Source: Riptortus pedestris
Lineage: Eukaryota; Arthropoda; Insecta; Hemiptera; Alydidae
Length of the DNA stretch: 64,000 nucleotides
Reading direction: 5' to 3'
Assembly (NCBI GenBank): GCA_019009955.1
Contig: CM032230.1
Coordinates: 24,050,001-24,114,000, forward strand
Part shown: piece after piece, positions 36,601 to 50,981 of the stretch
Layout: the number at the start of each line of letters is the position of its first letter
How positions within the stretch are numbered: position 1 is the first letter of the stretch
Translations under genes and position numbers: made by a program
The notes under the pieces: model-generated
The model's database searches: none
Told to the model about the DNA's origin: nothing
Seen by the model: the letters and a program-made list of their open reading frames with translations, nothing else

Positions 36601-39600
36601 TTAACCTTACATATTCTAAGATTTTGGTCTTAAAACACTTTGTTGTCTTGAGTTTGATTCCCACATGGACAACAGGAACTTTACTAATTAAAGCTCACTA
36701 AGTAAAATTCGCAGTGCAACTCTGCCTAGAAAAGTGTGGTAATTTGTAGATAGCCTGTCACAATCAGCGACAGTAGTACAAATGAATGAGCTTTAGTTTT
36801 TTTTTTTAAATGGGATGTGGTGAAAAGTGAGGTATTTGAATATATAATTCAAGTGATAAATTCATACATCAAACTTTAACACCACTAAGTCGTGAATAGA
36901 AAAGGATAAGTAAATCAGTACTCTAGTAAGCCATGTACAATAGACATGAAGTTATAAGGTTTTCATTTTTTTTATTTTTTATTTTAGAATTTGACAAATT
37001 TATTAAATATGATTTTAACACTGCAATTATTAATGTGTTTGTATTGTGATTTAAAGTAATCAAGATAACTTAATAGACATAAGAACACTAGAACTAATAA
37101 ATGCCCATTAGAATTTTTAAGTAATATTGTTTTTATAGGGGCAAGATAAGGGTTTGTTGCAAAAAATAAATTTTAAGATTATATGAATGTACAAAGTATT
37201 ACTCAATAAAAATGTTAATAAGCTACTTAAGTCGCATTAATTTTCCTATACAATTCAATTTTAGCTCAAACATAACAGATGACCGAATGACAGTAGAGGA
37301 ATTCAAGAACTATATGGGATCGTTTGCTCTTTATTACTGTTATATTGGCATAGCTGCTTTTTCTGCTTCATTTATCCAGGTAAACCATTGTTTTATACAA
37401 AAAGTAACCATTGCAACATTCATGCTGTCACTCTGTAGTGTGTGATTGAATATAGCTAAAAACAAATCTCTTATATCTATTATAGTTGATTGAATAATAG
37501 CTTAATTCTCTTTTTATAAATGATTCTGCTACCTTACTTGTCGTTGAAGTCAGTTGTGATGACTATCTTCAAGAGGAGCTGTCAATTGCTTTCAATCCTA
37601 GAGCCCACAAGTTACAACATGTCAAAAGTAGTATTCTTCCGAGACAGCAATATTTTTGACCAATTGAGATTGGTGCTACCCAATTGAAAATACTTACCTG
37701 CTATAATCAATGAATCTCAGTATATAAATAGATTAGCGTAGATAACTCCTGGAGTTCTATGAACATTGTTAATTATCAGTGTGACCTGTCACTTTAAACT
37801 TCAAGCAATTTTGTACAATAAAAGACCTAAATGAAAAAAATAGTGACATGGTGTTGTGAAAACCTCTTACTAATGCATGTTACAGGAGATACCATAAAAC
37901 CACCCTTTATTAATAGTTGTCTTAATGTTCCAGAATTTGTGTTGGGAGCTGTCTTGTGAGAGACAAATATACAGATTAAGGAAAATTTATTTTTCTCAAG
38001 TATTGAGACAAGATATAGCATGGTACGATTCAAATCAACATGGAGACCTGAGTACTAAACTTTCTGAGTAAGTAAAATTTCTATACTGCTCAAAATACAC
38101 TCAAGGGTTGTTATGGTTGGATTGGAAAATGTTTTATAACTAGTCTTATAGTAAATGTAATATTCTACTGATGTCATTCCTTGCAATTTTCTCGAAAATC
38201 AAACAAATTATTATTATTTTTCAATTATCCCTCACTCCTCACATTAACAATAAGGCAATGTATGTTAAAATGTCTTAGTTCAAGCTTCAATGCCACACAT
38301 TGTTTTTGTCATTTCTTTATTATACGTCCATAAATAGAGATATGTGGATAAATGTGGTAAAGACATCGTCAGTATACTCTGCGTATAGAGGCTTCAGGTT
38401 TTATTTGATGAATACTATACTTGATATTTCACCATATCAAGATGGGCCAAAATTGGACCAGGATATGTGGGAATCTTGAGGAGTACAAAATCACATATAT
38501 CTTTTTTTTACTCATGGGATTTAAAAATATAATATAACTTCTATTATGAAATATAATATTGGTATTTACTATAATTGTTCTCTGAAATTATCATAAATAT
38601 TATCCAAATTATTTGTATTTTTTTTGTTTTCGTCCTTCATGATTGGGAATAGTTATTGTATCTACATGCTATGCTAGGGCATTTTTTCCTAAAGAATCCT
38701 GAGGTTCAAGGGCACAATCAACGGAATGTTGAAAGTAGCAAGGACATACAGTGATTTTCCATTGCCATCTGCGTTATATAAACTAGTAATATAAGGAAAA
38801 TGAAAGAAAATTTCACTGAAGGCCAGAATTGTTTGAGTCTTTGACAGTCCAAAACTAAGAATAATGTTTGGCAATAGTTAATATGAATATGTAGTCTACA
38901 ACTTTAATGCACCTTTAATGGATTGTTCTTATAATACATAAAACACTTCAAGTAAGTTTACAATCGCCTATAATCAACTTCCAATGATTTTAGACTCATG
39001 ACGCTCATCCATCGGTGTTTCTTCCACCACCCCTAGCTGTTCTGGTGTGTCCAGCTTCAAATATATTTTTCTGGGGGTCTTCTTTTGTCCAGGGCAGTCT
39101 CTGGTGTTTATTAGTAAGAGGCAAATTTAACTGCTGGTCTGAAAAACATTTCGTATTTTTTCACTTTCCTCTTTCTGGAGACACTTTTTCCTGCCACTTT
39201 TTTGCAGGTCATAGAGGCATCTTATCCTTCCTACTATCGTATAGTTTATGTCTGTTACATAATTACAGTATTTATTTATTAATTACATTATTTACTTTCC
39301 GGTATGACTAACAAAAGACAAAATTTTTAGATCATCAATTAATGTTACTTAATTTTTCTATTATCTCCCTTGTGATAAATTCTAAATTTGCAACGGTTAA
39401 ATATTGTTAGTGACCTTAAGTATTTATTTCTCTAAACGTTTGGAAGATATCTTTCATTCATATTAATTGTACAAAATTATTTATTTTTCCAGTGATATTG
39501 ACAGAATAAGGGAAGGTATTGGAAATAAATTTGCAATGGTTTCCCAATATTTAGCAACATTTTTTTCCGGTATACTTATTGGCCTCTATGCTGACTGGAG

Positions 39601-42600
39601 ACTCACTTGTGTTCTTCTTATAGCTGGGCCTTTCATTGTAGCCACAGCTTCCTACATGGCTAAGGTACTTTAATTTTTATTACTAATTTATATATACTAT
39701 TTCATTCGTAATAGCTTCCTCAGCTTCTGTTTTAAGCTCATTTGTCTCTATAAACTTGTACTAAAGCAGCCTTAAGCTGTTATGTATATGTTTCTAGTGT
39801 AGGTAGATATCAAACACTCTTCAGATTTCCTAACTTTTCGCTAGCAATGTTCTGATAATGAGAGGAATTGTGTTATAGACATGTTTTCTCTAACACAAAT
39901 ATTAACCGTGCATTTTTTTTCTTTTTTTCATTCAGGTTTCAGTAAACACCACTTTTACTCATCCAATTTTCACTTTGAATAACAGAGTCTCTAAACATCT
40001 CACACCCATCTTATAATTGAATTAATATGTCACATATATTCCTTATTACCAGAGAAATAGAGAATGAACTGTGAGATGAGACCATTGAGTCATCCCAACA
40101 CGTGGGAAGTCTGTTTAATTAAGGCAGCTCCTGTATGACGGCCTTTTTTATATTTTGAGAACCCTACACAAACAAGCCTAGGAATTAAGTTTCTTTCCTG
40201 AGATACTTAGTATCTAATAAATGCATCCCAATTAGTTACAACAAGTGGACGTTAATACATTAGATAAATAAATAATAAATGCATATGTGGTGTAATAGCT
40301 TTAAATACAAGTTGTATGAGTAACAGTGGGGGTTCACTAGAGGCTGAAAACAAAAAAAAAACGAATAGCTCTGCACATATTAGCTATAGAAATATGTAAA
40401 GAACAAGTTTGAAGGACATGTACTTTGTAATACATTATTGTATAAACAAGCCTAGTTACATAACATTTTTTGATCCTGAAGGGAAATATATCCACTGTTG
40501 TCATACCTGTCGATATGAAATATATCTATTTGAGCCAAGTTTTCTTTTAAACATCTAAGAATAATAATCTTCTATATTTTTTTAATTTAATTCAAAGGTT
40601 TTACTGCTCCTTTCATCTCTTTCATACTTGAACCCACAAATACCATAGTAATTTCTTTTAACTTCACCAAGAACATTATTATTTATTTTTAGAGCTTTCT
40701 AACAAAAGACAAGTCAAACGAAGAAATCGGACCAGTGGGAGGGGGAGAATTTTGAAAATTCGAAATATCTCCGTTATTATAAGTTGGATCAAAAAGTTGT
40801 ATAGAGCCAATTTTATTGCAAATGAAACACACTATAAATATTGTTATATACTTTATTCTCTATCTTTAGTAATAGCGGAGATATTTGCATTTTCTAGTTT
40901 TTGGCTTTCAGTAACTCCCACTCGTCATATTAACAATAAGCTGTAATATTATACATCATTTTATTTGAAGCAATACAAAGTAATCTTCTCATTGAACTTT
41001 CACGTTTTGAGATAAATGCAAATAAGTGATGCACGCACGTGGGGAACCTGCTGAATTAATGCATTGCTATTAATGCTCGACGGACTTCGTTTTATTTTAA
41101 ATATTCAGAATTTACTTTTTGTTTTTCCTAATTTTCTTTTTCAGGAAATAAGTTAACACAATTAACTGAGTTAGCCTCTTCCCAATGTCCACTCATGCAT
41201 GAGGGTCATGAACATTGTTTTACTTACATTATTTATTCAAAACATTAAACAATTTGAATTTTCTAATAATTGATACATCTGGTGGAAATAAATAACAGTG
41301 GTACTCTAAAAATAATGTAATTTATGTTCAATAATCGAGGTGAGGGGAAGAGATCATTCCACTCCCTGCAACAATCATATACATTTAAACACATATTGTC
41401 GTACCAAGTTTCATAAAATTCTGTTTAGGTGTGAAAAGGTAACAAACAAACAGATGCCAAAGCCAAAAGTTGTTGAAATCATTTGAACTCCATTTGAAAT
41501 AAAAAAGTATCACGAAGTTTTGAAAAAAAAAAATCAACATACAGGCAGATGTTACAATGTGATATATATAGATTTGAATTTTTTTTCTTTTCTCAGGCAG
41601 CAGCTAGTAGTGCTCAAAGAGAACAACTTAAATATTCTATTGCTGGTGGTGTGGCTGAAGAGGTTTTAAATTGCATCAAAACTGTTGCAGCATTTGGTGG
41701 AGAAAAAACAGAGATAAAAAGGTAAAACATGCAATACTGAAATAGATTTTACAGGGTAGGAGGACTAATTTTAAAAATGTTTTCCAAATAGGTACATTCG
41801 TTTAGATATTTCATATCTCTGAATTAAATCTGGCATAAAAAACTAAATTTTCAGAGGAAATTGAATGTTAACAAAATAATTATATTTCAGATATCAAGAA
41901 GCAATAGATGCAGGAAGGCGATTGGCAATGAAGAAGTATTATGTATTATCATTCGGCCTTTTCTTTGTTTATTTTGTTCTCTATTGTAGTTATGGTTTGG
42001 GATATTGGGCTGGTTCAGGATTCATCAATAGTGGTCTTTCAACACCAGGCAGTGTTTTTACCGTAAGAGCTATTTCTTTTTGCTAAAAGATACTTGCTCA
42101 TTTCCATACTATTACTTATTACAATAGTCATCTCATTTTAGGTATTTTTTAGTGTAATGATGGGCGCCTTCACTCTTGGAAGTATTCTTCCATATGTAAA
42201 TGCAGTAAGCACTGCTCTAGGAGCATCCCGAAATATATTTGCTATTATTGATAGAATACCAACAATTGATCCTTACTCCAAAGAAGGAAAAATTCTTGAA
42301 AAGATGAAAGGCCAAATTACCTTTGACAGGGCATCATTTTCTTATCCAACTCGTACTGAAATTAAGGTAATGAAGACATTTCAAATGAGTAAGCATTGTT
42401 AAAATAATTAATTATTGAGAGAAAAAAAAATATATTATACTTTCTATTTCAGGTTTTAAATGGCTTAAGCTTCACAGTTCAGCCAGGTCAGACTATTGCA
42501 GTAGTTGGATCCAGTGGTGCCGGGAAAAGTACTATTGTCAATTTAATCCTACGATTTTATGATACAACTGAAGGACAAGTATGTTTATTATTTACTTTGA

Positions 42601-45600
42601 GTGTTTTTCTGTAAAGAATTTATTCTAACTCATTTAAGGTCATACACATAGATAAAATAAGGTATTTTAGGCTTCATGGGTTTTGTGTACGAAGGATGTC
42701 ATACAATGCCAATCTTGTCCAATGTTTTAGTGAGCATTACAACATAAGTGCTATCATCATTGAGTACTAGAAGATGTCTCTTGCTAATATAAGGAATTAG
42801 AGAGAGTATCAAATTCCTTTCTGGAGCAATTAACCTGAATAAGTTTGAAAAAGCGTGCCATGCAGGGGCTACATTAATTAAAAGGATTTCCGGAATGTTG
42901 AAATAAAACACTTATGATCTCATCTCACAATCTATTTTCCAGTTCTCCTCTAGTAAGAAACAAATGTTAAGAGGAATTAAAATGTAAGCTGGACCAGATA
43001 TATTCTGTGACTCAGTTACTCAAAGTAAAATCTATGAGTAGAAGTAGGGGGGGGGGGATACTGAAGGCTGAAAAAAAAAAGACAATCGAATAATTTGCTT
43101 AATATACGAATAACAAAAAATGTATAAAACAACAATTTCAGATAATTAAATGTTTAACTAGATTAATTCTGAACACTTTATGATCCAACTAAAATATTTT
43201 GAATATCCAAGTTCCCCCCTCTAAACCTCCTTCTCCCTAGTCCAATTTCACCCATTAACCATTATTACCTTTGTATTTGAATGACACATTTAAAGATCGT
43301 GTATTACATTTTTCCAAATACATAATTGCAGAAATAGGAGTAATAAACAAAATAGTATTATTAATAGCACGTTAAAGTTACTTTTAAAAATATATACATT
43401 TATATATCTAAAATACATTTGTAACATTACTTTTTTTTTTTACTGTGTTATCAATGGTAGTTTAAAACATATTCAGCACTTCAATTTTTATTGTATAACA
43501 CTCTATCTCGGAAAAAAAGATCTTGGTTCAAAAAGTAAAAAAAAAATTAAATGGCTTGTACATTAGCAACCAACATCATGATCAGTGCACTGAGATTATC
43601 TCAGTGCTAAAAATTCTTAGGATTTGGCTGGATGTACTACGATGTTGCAATAAAGAACCTTTTCTAAAGTTATGTGTATACCTTTCTTTCATACATTTCT
43701 ATGATGATGGATCTCCATCTCCAACATCCATTCCTTGATTAATATATTAATATCCTTACACAGTTTTGAGTTGGGGATATAATGCATACATGACAAAAGT
43801 AATTTAATAGTGGCAAACTCACTGAATCAAATCAGAAGTCCATATCTTTAGCTGCATGAAGTTATTTTTATTTTGTTTATCAATCATATTGTAGGGATTA
43901 TACTAATAATAATTAATGCTTGAATTTTTAAGGCAAGAAAATTAATTCAATTTTTTTAATTTTAGGTTTTAATTGATGATGTCAATATTAAAGATCTTAA
44001 CTTGAAATGGTTACGGGATAACATTGGAGTGGTGTCACAGGAACCAGTTTTGTTTGGTGTATCAATTCTGGAAAATATTAAGTATGGTCGAGATGATGTT
44101 ACTATGGAACAAGTGAAAGCAGCTGCTTCTCTTGCGAATGCACACTCATTTATTACATCATTTCCAGAGGTACTTTTTTTTCAGCACAGCATTAACTCTT
44201 AAATTATTTACATGAGGAATTAAATTTATATTTTGTTTTATTTAAAATAACATCATATAGAAATAAATAATTGGTAAATACTAGTGAGATGGATTATTCA
44301 AATCTGTCAGAATTTCAAGTCATTATGTCTGTATCAATAAAAATACTGATCAATTGCCATAAAAATATTCATAATTTTTTTTCAAATTTCACAATAGAGG
44401 GAGATAAAAACTTAAATTTAAAAAGAAAATATAAACAAAAAATTATTTTAAAACAAGTTGAGAGTGGACCTATAAATAAACAATACCATTTAGCCACAGT
44501 AGATGAATGAGAAGATTACTTATACAATAAAAAATCAGTTGCTCTCATTCTTTTCCTTTTATGTAATAAAAAGCAGTTTTAAATAATATGTTTCCATTTC
44601 ATAGTGCTATATTGAAAATACCACAATCATGTATGTTGAACTTTATTCATCAGCAATACTAATAGGTTCCAAGTAGTCCATCTTACCAGAATATATCACC
44701 TGGTAAGATAACCAAGTGGATGAACCCTAAGTTTTTTAATATTTTAACAAACAATATTATTACAATGGATGTAATCACTTAGTTGCCATAAGATATTATT
44801 CCTAAATATTTCATTTGGTTTTCACGTCTTAGAATTTCACCATATGATGGATGTTGATGCATTTGCAAAATAGAAAAAGTGGATCTGTGGATGTTGTATA
44901 TGATACATCATATTTTAGATATGAGCAAGCCTCTTTTCTTCTTTTTCTTTTTTTTTTTTTAAAAAAAAAACAACTGTACTCTCTAACTATACGCTTTGCA
45001 AATTGTTTAATATGTGTAATACAAATGCATTTTTATAGGGTTATAACACACTTGTTGGTGACCGAGGAGCCCAATTGTCAGGAGGACAGAAACAACGAAT
45101 TGCAATTGCAAGGGCTCTAGTCAGGGAACCTAAAATATTACTTCTTGATGAAGCAACATCAGCATTAGATGCACAAAGTGAAGGTATTGTGCAAGAGGCA
45201 TTAGATAATGCGATGAAAGGAAGGACTACAGTTATCATTGCACACAGATTATCTACAATTAGAAATGCTGATACTATTTATGTGATGAAGGTATAATAAT
45301 ATTACTTAAAATAAACATCTATCTCTTTAATTCTTTATTTATGCATATTGTATATAACTTGAAATAGTGTTTTTCAATAACATAGTTCAGGGGGGAGGTA
45401 TCTAATTTGCTACTGGGAAATTATACCAAAACATATCATAATCAAGATCTGTTGAACTTGCAAAAACATAGTCATTCAGAACCTACTCTTTATTTTTGGA
45501 ACATCCATTGTTCTGTTGAAAGAAATGAAGAAATGCCGTGCAGTGGTTTCCCATCACATTCTAGCCATCAACAAAATTTAGTCTCAGCCAAAAATACAGT

Positions 45601-48600
45601 ACTCCAGGTTTTCCAAGGATGGTTAGTTCACTCCTACAACTCATATCTCCAGAGTATAGCAGACCACACATTGCTACCAATAGGAGGTAAATTCATTTGG
45701 CTGTCAGATCGAGACCCAACATTTCACTGCATTCTTAAATGGTATTGATTCCAAATATAGTTTTAGAAATTTTTGATTTACATATATATAGTGTGTGTAT
45801 ATGTGATTGTGTGTGCGCATGTGCATTTGTATCTTATTCATAAGATCACTATTAACATAAGTTTAACTGGGAATGGAGGAAACAGATATAAAAATTGATT
45901 ATTATTATTATTTATTAACGTCCACTTTTAGCAACTCAGGCTAATTGGGACGTGTTATCTACAGGTTACTGTCCTTTTCTAGCCAGGGTGGGACTTAGGA
46001 TGTTATTTATAAAAATTGAGCCAACATTTTTTTCATATATGTATCTGACCTCTTATTTTCCAAAAATATTGCTGCTGGATTTGAATCCTCTCTCTCCTTC
46101 CTGGAATTATCTATTAGTAGATGATGTCCCTTGAGTGGACTTGGCTATTGAGGCTCTATTCATGAGAAGTTTTTTAAAAAAATGTCTTCGATTGTCCATT
46201 GATTCTACCTAGATGATGAAAATACTCAGCCCCCCCCCCACACAGACACACTCACTCACAAGCACACTACAAGAAGGTTGTATACTTAATTTCAATGCGA
46301 TTAATAATTTATATTAATTGTTTAAAAAATTAAATTTATGAAAAAAGATCATTGAAATGAATTTTCAGGAATCTAATATGTAGAAACTATATAAATCTCA
46401 CAAGCAATTTAAAATTGATTGAAGCTAGTTTTTCTATATCTGCATTGATTTCTCTATCTACATTGTTTCTGCATTTGAATTGGTACAATTGTATCAGTTG
46501 TATGTCTATGTAGATATCAATTTTTTATTTACTTGTTATTTAGAATGGAGAAGTCGTAGAATTTGGAACGCACAATGAACTAATGGCTAGAGGAAAAGCT
46601 TATTTTCATCTAGTAACTACTCAAGCAAAAGAAGCAGATGAACATTCAGATGCAGAAATGGATAGTAGGTAATCACATTAGATTATGAACAATGCATTGA
46701 CATTATGAACATTGGCAGATATCTGATTTTCTCAAAACTGTTTTATATATATTGTATTCCATAACATTATTCTTTTAAAGAAGGCATGTAAAAATGTATT
46801 GTTTCAGAAAGATTGAGGATAATAGCTCATTGGCAAGTTCAACTTATTCGCTACATAAATCAATAAAGCAGGAAGTTGAAGAAGAAGGTTATGTAAGCCA
46901 TTTATTTATGACTTGGATTCATTTAGTATTGTTCATAGAGTACATCTATTCTGGTGTGTATATATATATATATATATTGAGCTTCTGTGTTAGGTAAGAG
47001 GGCTCTTTCAAGTCTAGATATATGTATAACACAGGAGATATAAAAAACTATTTCCCTAATACAAAAAATTATTCATGGGTTCCATTCCCATATGGGCAAT
47101 CGGAATTAGAGTGATCCAGGTTTATCGCATTTTGTTAAGTGATCTTCTAATATATCTGAAGTATGAAGCAACTGGGGGGGGGGGGCTGATTATGGATCAA
47201 ACTATTTCTTGATCTTGGCCTAGGTACATTGAGCTGGTACTGAGGAAGGAATAAAATGACCCTACCATTCCTTTTGGAGTACCTGCAATGAAGTGAAGAA
47301 GACCTTAATTCAGAGGTGGAGGTGGTTAATATGTAATGCAAGAGGTTCTGTGTATCAGCAAATGATGGAAAAGAAAAAAAAAGAGAGAGAACCCTTTGCT
47401 TGATTATGGATGTATTCAAGGTTACAAAGTATGTCAGAATGCTCCAAAGGAAAACACATAGTACATGCAATGCATGCTCCGAAAAAAAGAGAACCGTGAA
47501 AAGATTCTTTGAATTAAAAGGATAACTCATAAAGCAAGAATACTTGAGGTTAGCAGGAGCATTTTCAGCCTAGAGAAAGCTGCAGAGCATTGCTACATCT
47601 AGTTTTTGGTGACACAGAACTTTATTATTCTCCTCCTGATTATGAAAGCTATATAACATCCTGAATAAACTTTGCAGTATAAAGTATATGTTATTTTATA
47701 AAGAACAAATTAAATTAAATACATTTATACATGATATGTATCAACTGTCTATTGGAGAGAGGACAATTTGTGTCAATAAAACTTCAGAGAACTGTGGTAA
47801 ACAGAAGATTCAAACTAAAAGGGTTTGACAACTTCAACATGATATTTCTGCTATGCATTGAGCAAACAATAAAATATGAATAAGTTATTATTGATAGCTC
47901 AATAAACTTTCAAATTTCATATACAAAAACTTTAACATAATTTAAGATTTAAAACTAAATTCTTGAATATATAAAGTCCTATTTTATTTCAGTATGACGA
48001 CAAGCCAGTCATGCTACGTCTGATGAAAATAAATATGCCTGAGTGGCATTGGCTTCTAGTTGGACTTCTTGCCTGTGCTATATCTGGAGCAATTCAACCA
48101 ATATTTGCTTTCTTCTATGGAGAAGTGTTCTCTGTAAAGTATCAAATCTGTTAACAGTGCAGTAACTATTCAACTTAAAAGGCAACAAATATTTATCTAT
48201 CGATCTGTTTTAGACGTTTACATTGGAAGGCGATGAACTGGAGGAAAAAAGAATTTTCTGGACTCTCATGTTTGTTCTTCTAGGGGTTGTGTCAGGATTT
48301 TCATATTGGCTGTGGGTTAGTATAGATATTTTTTTGTTGTAATGTCTCTGTAAGTTGGAGGTGTATGCAAATTTATGTTTTGTACATACAATGTTTTTAT
48401 TTTATTTTATTTTTTTATTGGTTAATAGTATAAAAGTAATGAAGGTCACCTCCTAAAAAGGTTCCACCTGAATAGCACGTTCTATTTATTCTTGCTGAAA
48501 AGAGGCTCTTCTTCTGCCATGATTGGACTGGTGCTATTTTGTGTTTTTAGGTGACCAAGCTATTTATGTTCTAATTACTAATCAGGCTATGCAAAAATGC

Positions 48601-50899
48601 TAAATATGTTAGTAAAGTGGTTGAATTTTTCGTATTTCTGTAAAGTTTCAAAATGTTAGTTAGTATCCTCTTGGAGGGAGCTCTTCAAATATATAATTAT
48701 AATCTTATCTTATAGATAATTACTATGGCTACTGCAGCTGAATTTCTTATTGCGAGGATCAGAACAATGGCGATGGAAAATGTCATCAGACAAGAGATAT
48801 CGTGGTTTGATCAACCCAAGTTTTCTATAGGGAAAATAATTACAAGATTGGCAAGAGATGCACCAATTGTTAAAGCTGTAAGTATTAAGTAAAATATCTT
48901 TTATTTTTTTTGCGGGGGGGGGATCATTTAAAACAAACATATATTATAGTACCTGTAATTTATTTGACTATGAGAAATGATTAATCATAATAAGTTAAAA
49001 TAAATGGCAGAATTTAGAAGTGCCAGATGAACAGAACCCTTGTTAATAATATAAGGTTCTTTTTTTACTTTCTTGTATGAAGTAAAGGAAGTATTGTATC
49101 ACAAAAATTTTGTGTTTTCCGATTTTATGGAATTTCATTTTGAATCTACCTCAACTCATTTTGACTAATTTTGGCGTATCATCTGTACATGTGTTTGAAT
49201 CTCCTATAACTCAAAAAAGGCTAGATGTAAAATGTTGGGGTTTTTACTTTTGGGATTGCTATAACGTCTAGTGGGTGTAACTCTCCTTTTCATAGAAATT
49301 AACTAAGGGGGGGGGTAAAAATAAAATGGAAAAAATTGCAAATTTCTCATTATGAAATATTTTGTTTATCATAAAAATATCTATAAATTATATTGAATGA
49401 CATTTTTCAAACTGATGCACTGGAAAGGATACATTCTATATTGCTCTGAAATTAAATAGTTTTAAATGAAGTATATCAAAACATTTTGTCTATTTAATAT
49501 AATAGAATTACAAGCAAGTCAACTTGTGCCTATAGAGATTTTTTGAGCCAGTACTCCAAAATTATTAGAAAATCACCACTATGCAAATTTTACTGCAGTG
49601 GTTGTTCTTCAGTTATGAAAAAAAAAATAAATTTTGTTCTAACAAGTAATATAATTCCTTACAGGCTGCAGGTTTACGGATTGGCCAAGTTTTTGGAGCA
49701 TTTGTGACTTTATCAGCTGCTGTGACTATAGCTTTTATCTTTGGTTGGAAATTAGCAATGCTTTTGTTAGTAGCAGTTCCAATCATTATGTATGCTGGTT
49801 ACCAACAAACATATCAACTTCGAAAGTTTGCTTACAGAGACTTGACAATAATGGATGACGCTGGGAAGGTAAGTATTTTATTGCAATAATTAATTCATTG
49901 AAGATATAGTTGTAAGAATATATATCTTAATGTGTAACATTTTTTTTAAACACAGGAATAATAGTTAATAATATTAGAAGTATTCTGTGATGCACGAAAC
50001 AGGTTGACTAAGTGTATGTATATATGAATACGTACACAAACATACACACACACACACACCCCCCCACACACACACATGTTTACATATATACCTAAAGAAA
50101 TAGAAAGAGATGTCCTTTATAAGGACTGGCTACATTCTTCATTATATCCAACTATTTGTTCAAGTCCCAATGATAATCCCTAAATAAACATTTAAATTGA
50201 CTTTAATCTCGAGTTGGTTGGTTGTGCTTTTGTAGATGTTAAAAGAGATGAAATAATGGAAATGCAAAATTACAGACTAGGTTAACTTTGTACCAACAAT
50301 CAGGCAGAAAAAAATTCCAATTTTAAATAGTTTACTGTACATAGACAACAAATAACCATAAACACACATCAACATTTACACTCACAACTCATTACAATCA
50401 CTTCAAAATTATGCAATTCATGGCCCTTTGACAGAAAATATCAGACAATTACTTACAAGATTAAACAAAATAATGTAGACATACATCAAAGGGCATTCTG
50501 GAATTTTGGGAAACCATTTTGCTGATACCACAATTCCAGAATTTAAAACAATGCTAAAACGCCGAAAAGAAAATTGGTGTGTTGAGGGAAAACTTCTATT
50601 TTATAAATACAATACGCAATTAAGAAAATATGCTTAACAAGTGTATAACTGTATGAATTACTTAAATCTCCACTACTGTTAATTTAATTATTTATTTCAT
50701 CATTGAAACCTACATTTGTTTTCCTTATTCTTTTCTTTTTTTCTGTTGTAAATAATTTAATTTTTCAAATAATTTATTCATTGCGTAAAAAAAAAAAAAA
50801 GAAAGAAAATGTTGTGAATATGAGCACATATTATATAAAAATGGATTTACGGGGCGTGTGGAAAATTAACTTCCTTCCTATAGGGTTACTTCAGGAAGG

Positions 50900-50981
<82 letters not shown>

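Larger units (their letters stand above)
35698..42366 (+). other. ABCB: first transmembrane domain (exons 3-10)
   Basis: Residues about 51-400. TM1 is near residues 59-82 ([15 protein letters not shown]). The first extracellular loop has four N-glycosylation sequons (NES at 100, NQT at 115, NWS at 119, NIT at 125). TM2 is near 141-165. TM3 and TM4 lie in the exon 39493-39664 ([17 protein letters not shown]), and TM5-TM6 in 41891-42366. A glycosylated first loop is typical of P-glycoproteins. Confidence 0.85.
42142..46668 (+). other. ABCB: nucleotide-binding domain 1 (exons 10-14)
   Basis: Residue numbers use the 1287-aa model. A-loop Tyr430 (FSYPTR), Walker [10 protein letters not shown] at 456-464, Q-loop Gln504 (VVSQEPVLF), signature LSGGQ at 560-564, Walker B ILLLDE with catalytic Glu585, D-loop SALD, H-loop His616 (IIAHRLSTI). 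All are consensus, so this site should hydrolyse ATP. Confidence 0.95.

Noticed and set aside
39015..39311. 98-codon frame in ABCB intron 6
   Set aside because: Composition is Phe/Leu/Ser-rich with no domain. The minus strand is also uninformative. Possibly an unidentified repeat.
45407..45748. 113-codon frame in ABCB intron 13
   Set aside because: No recognisable domain and no splice sites joining it in frame; the coding frame passes from 45290 to 46544 without it.
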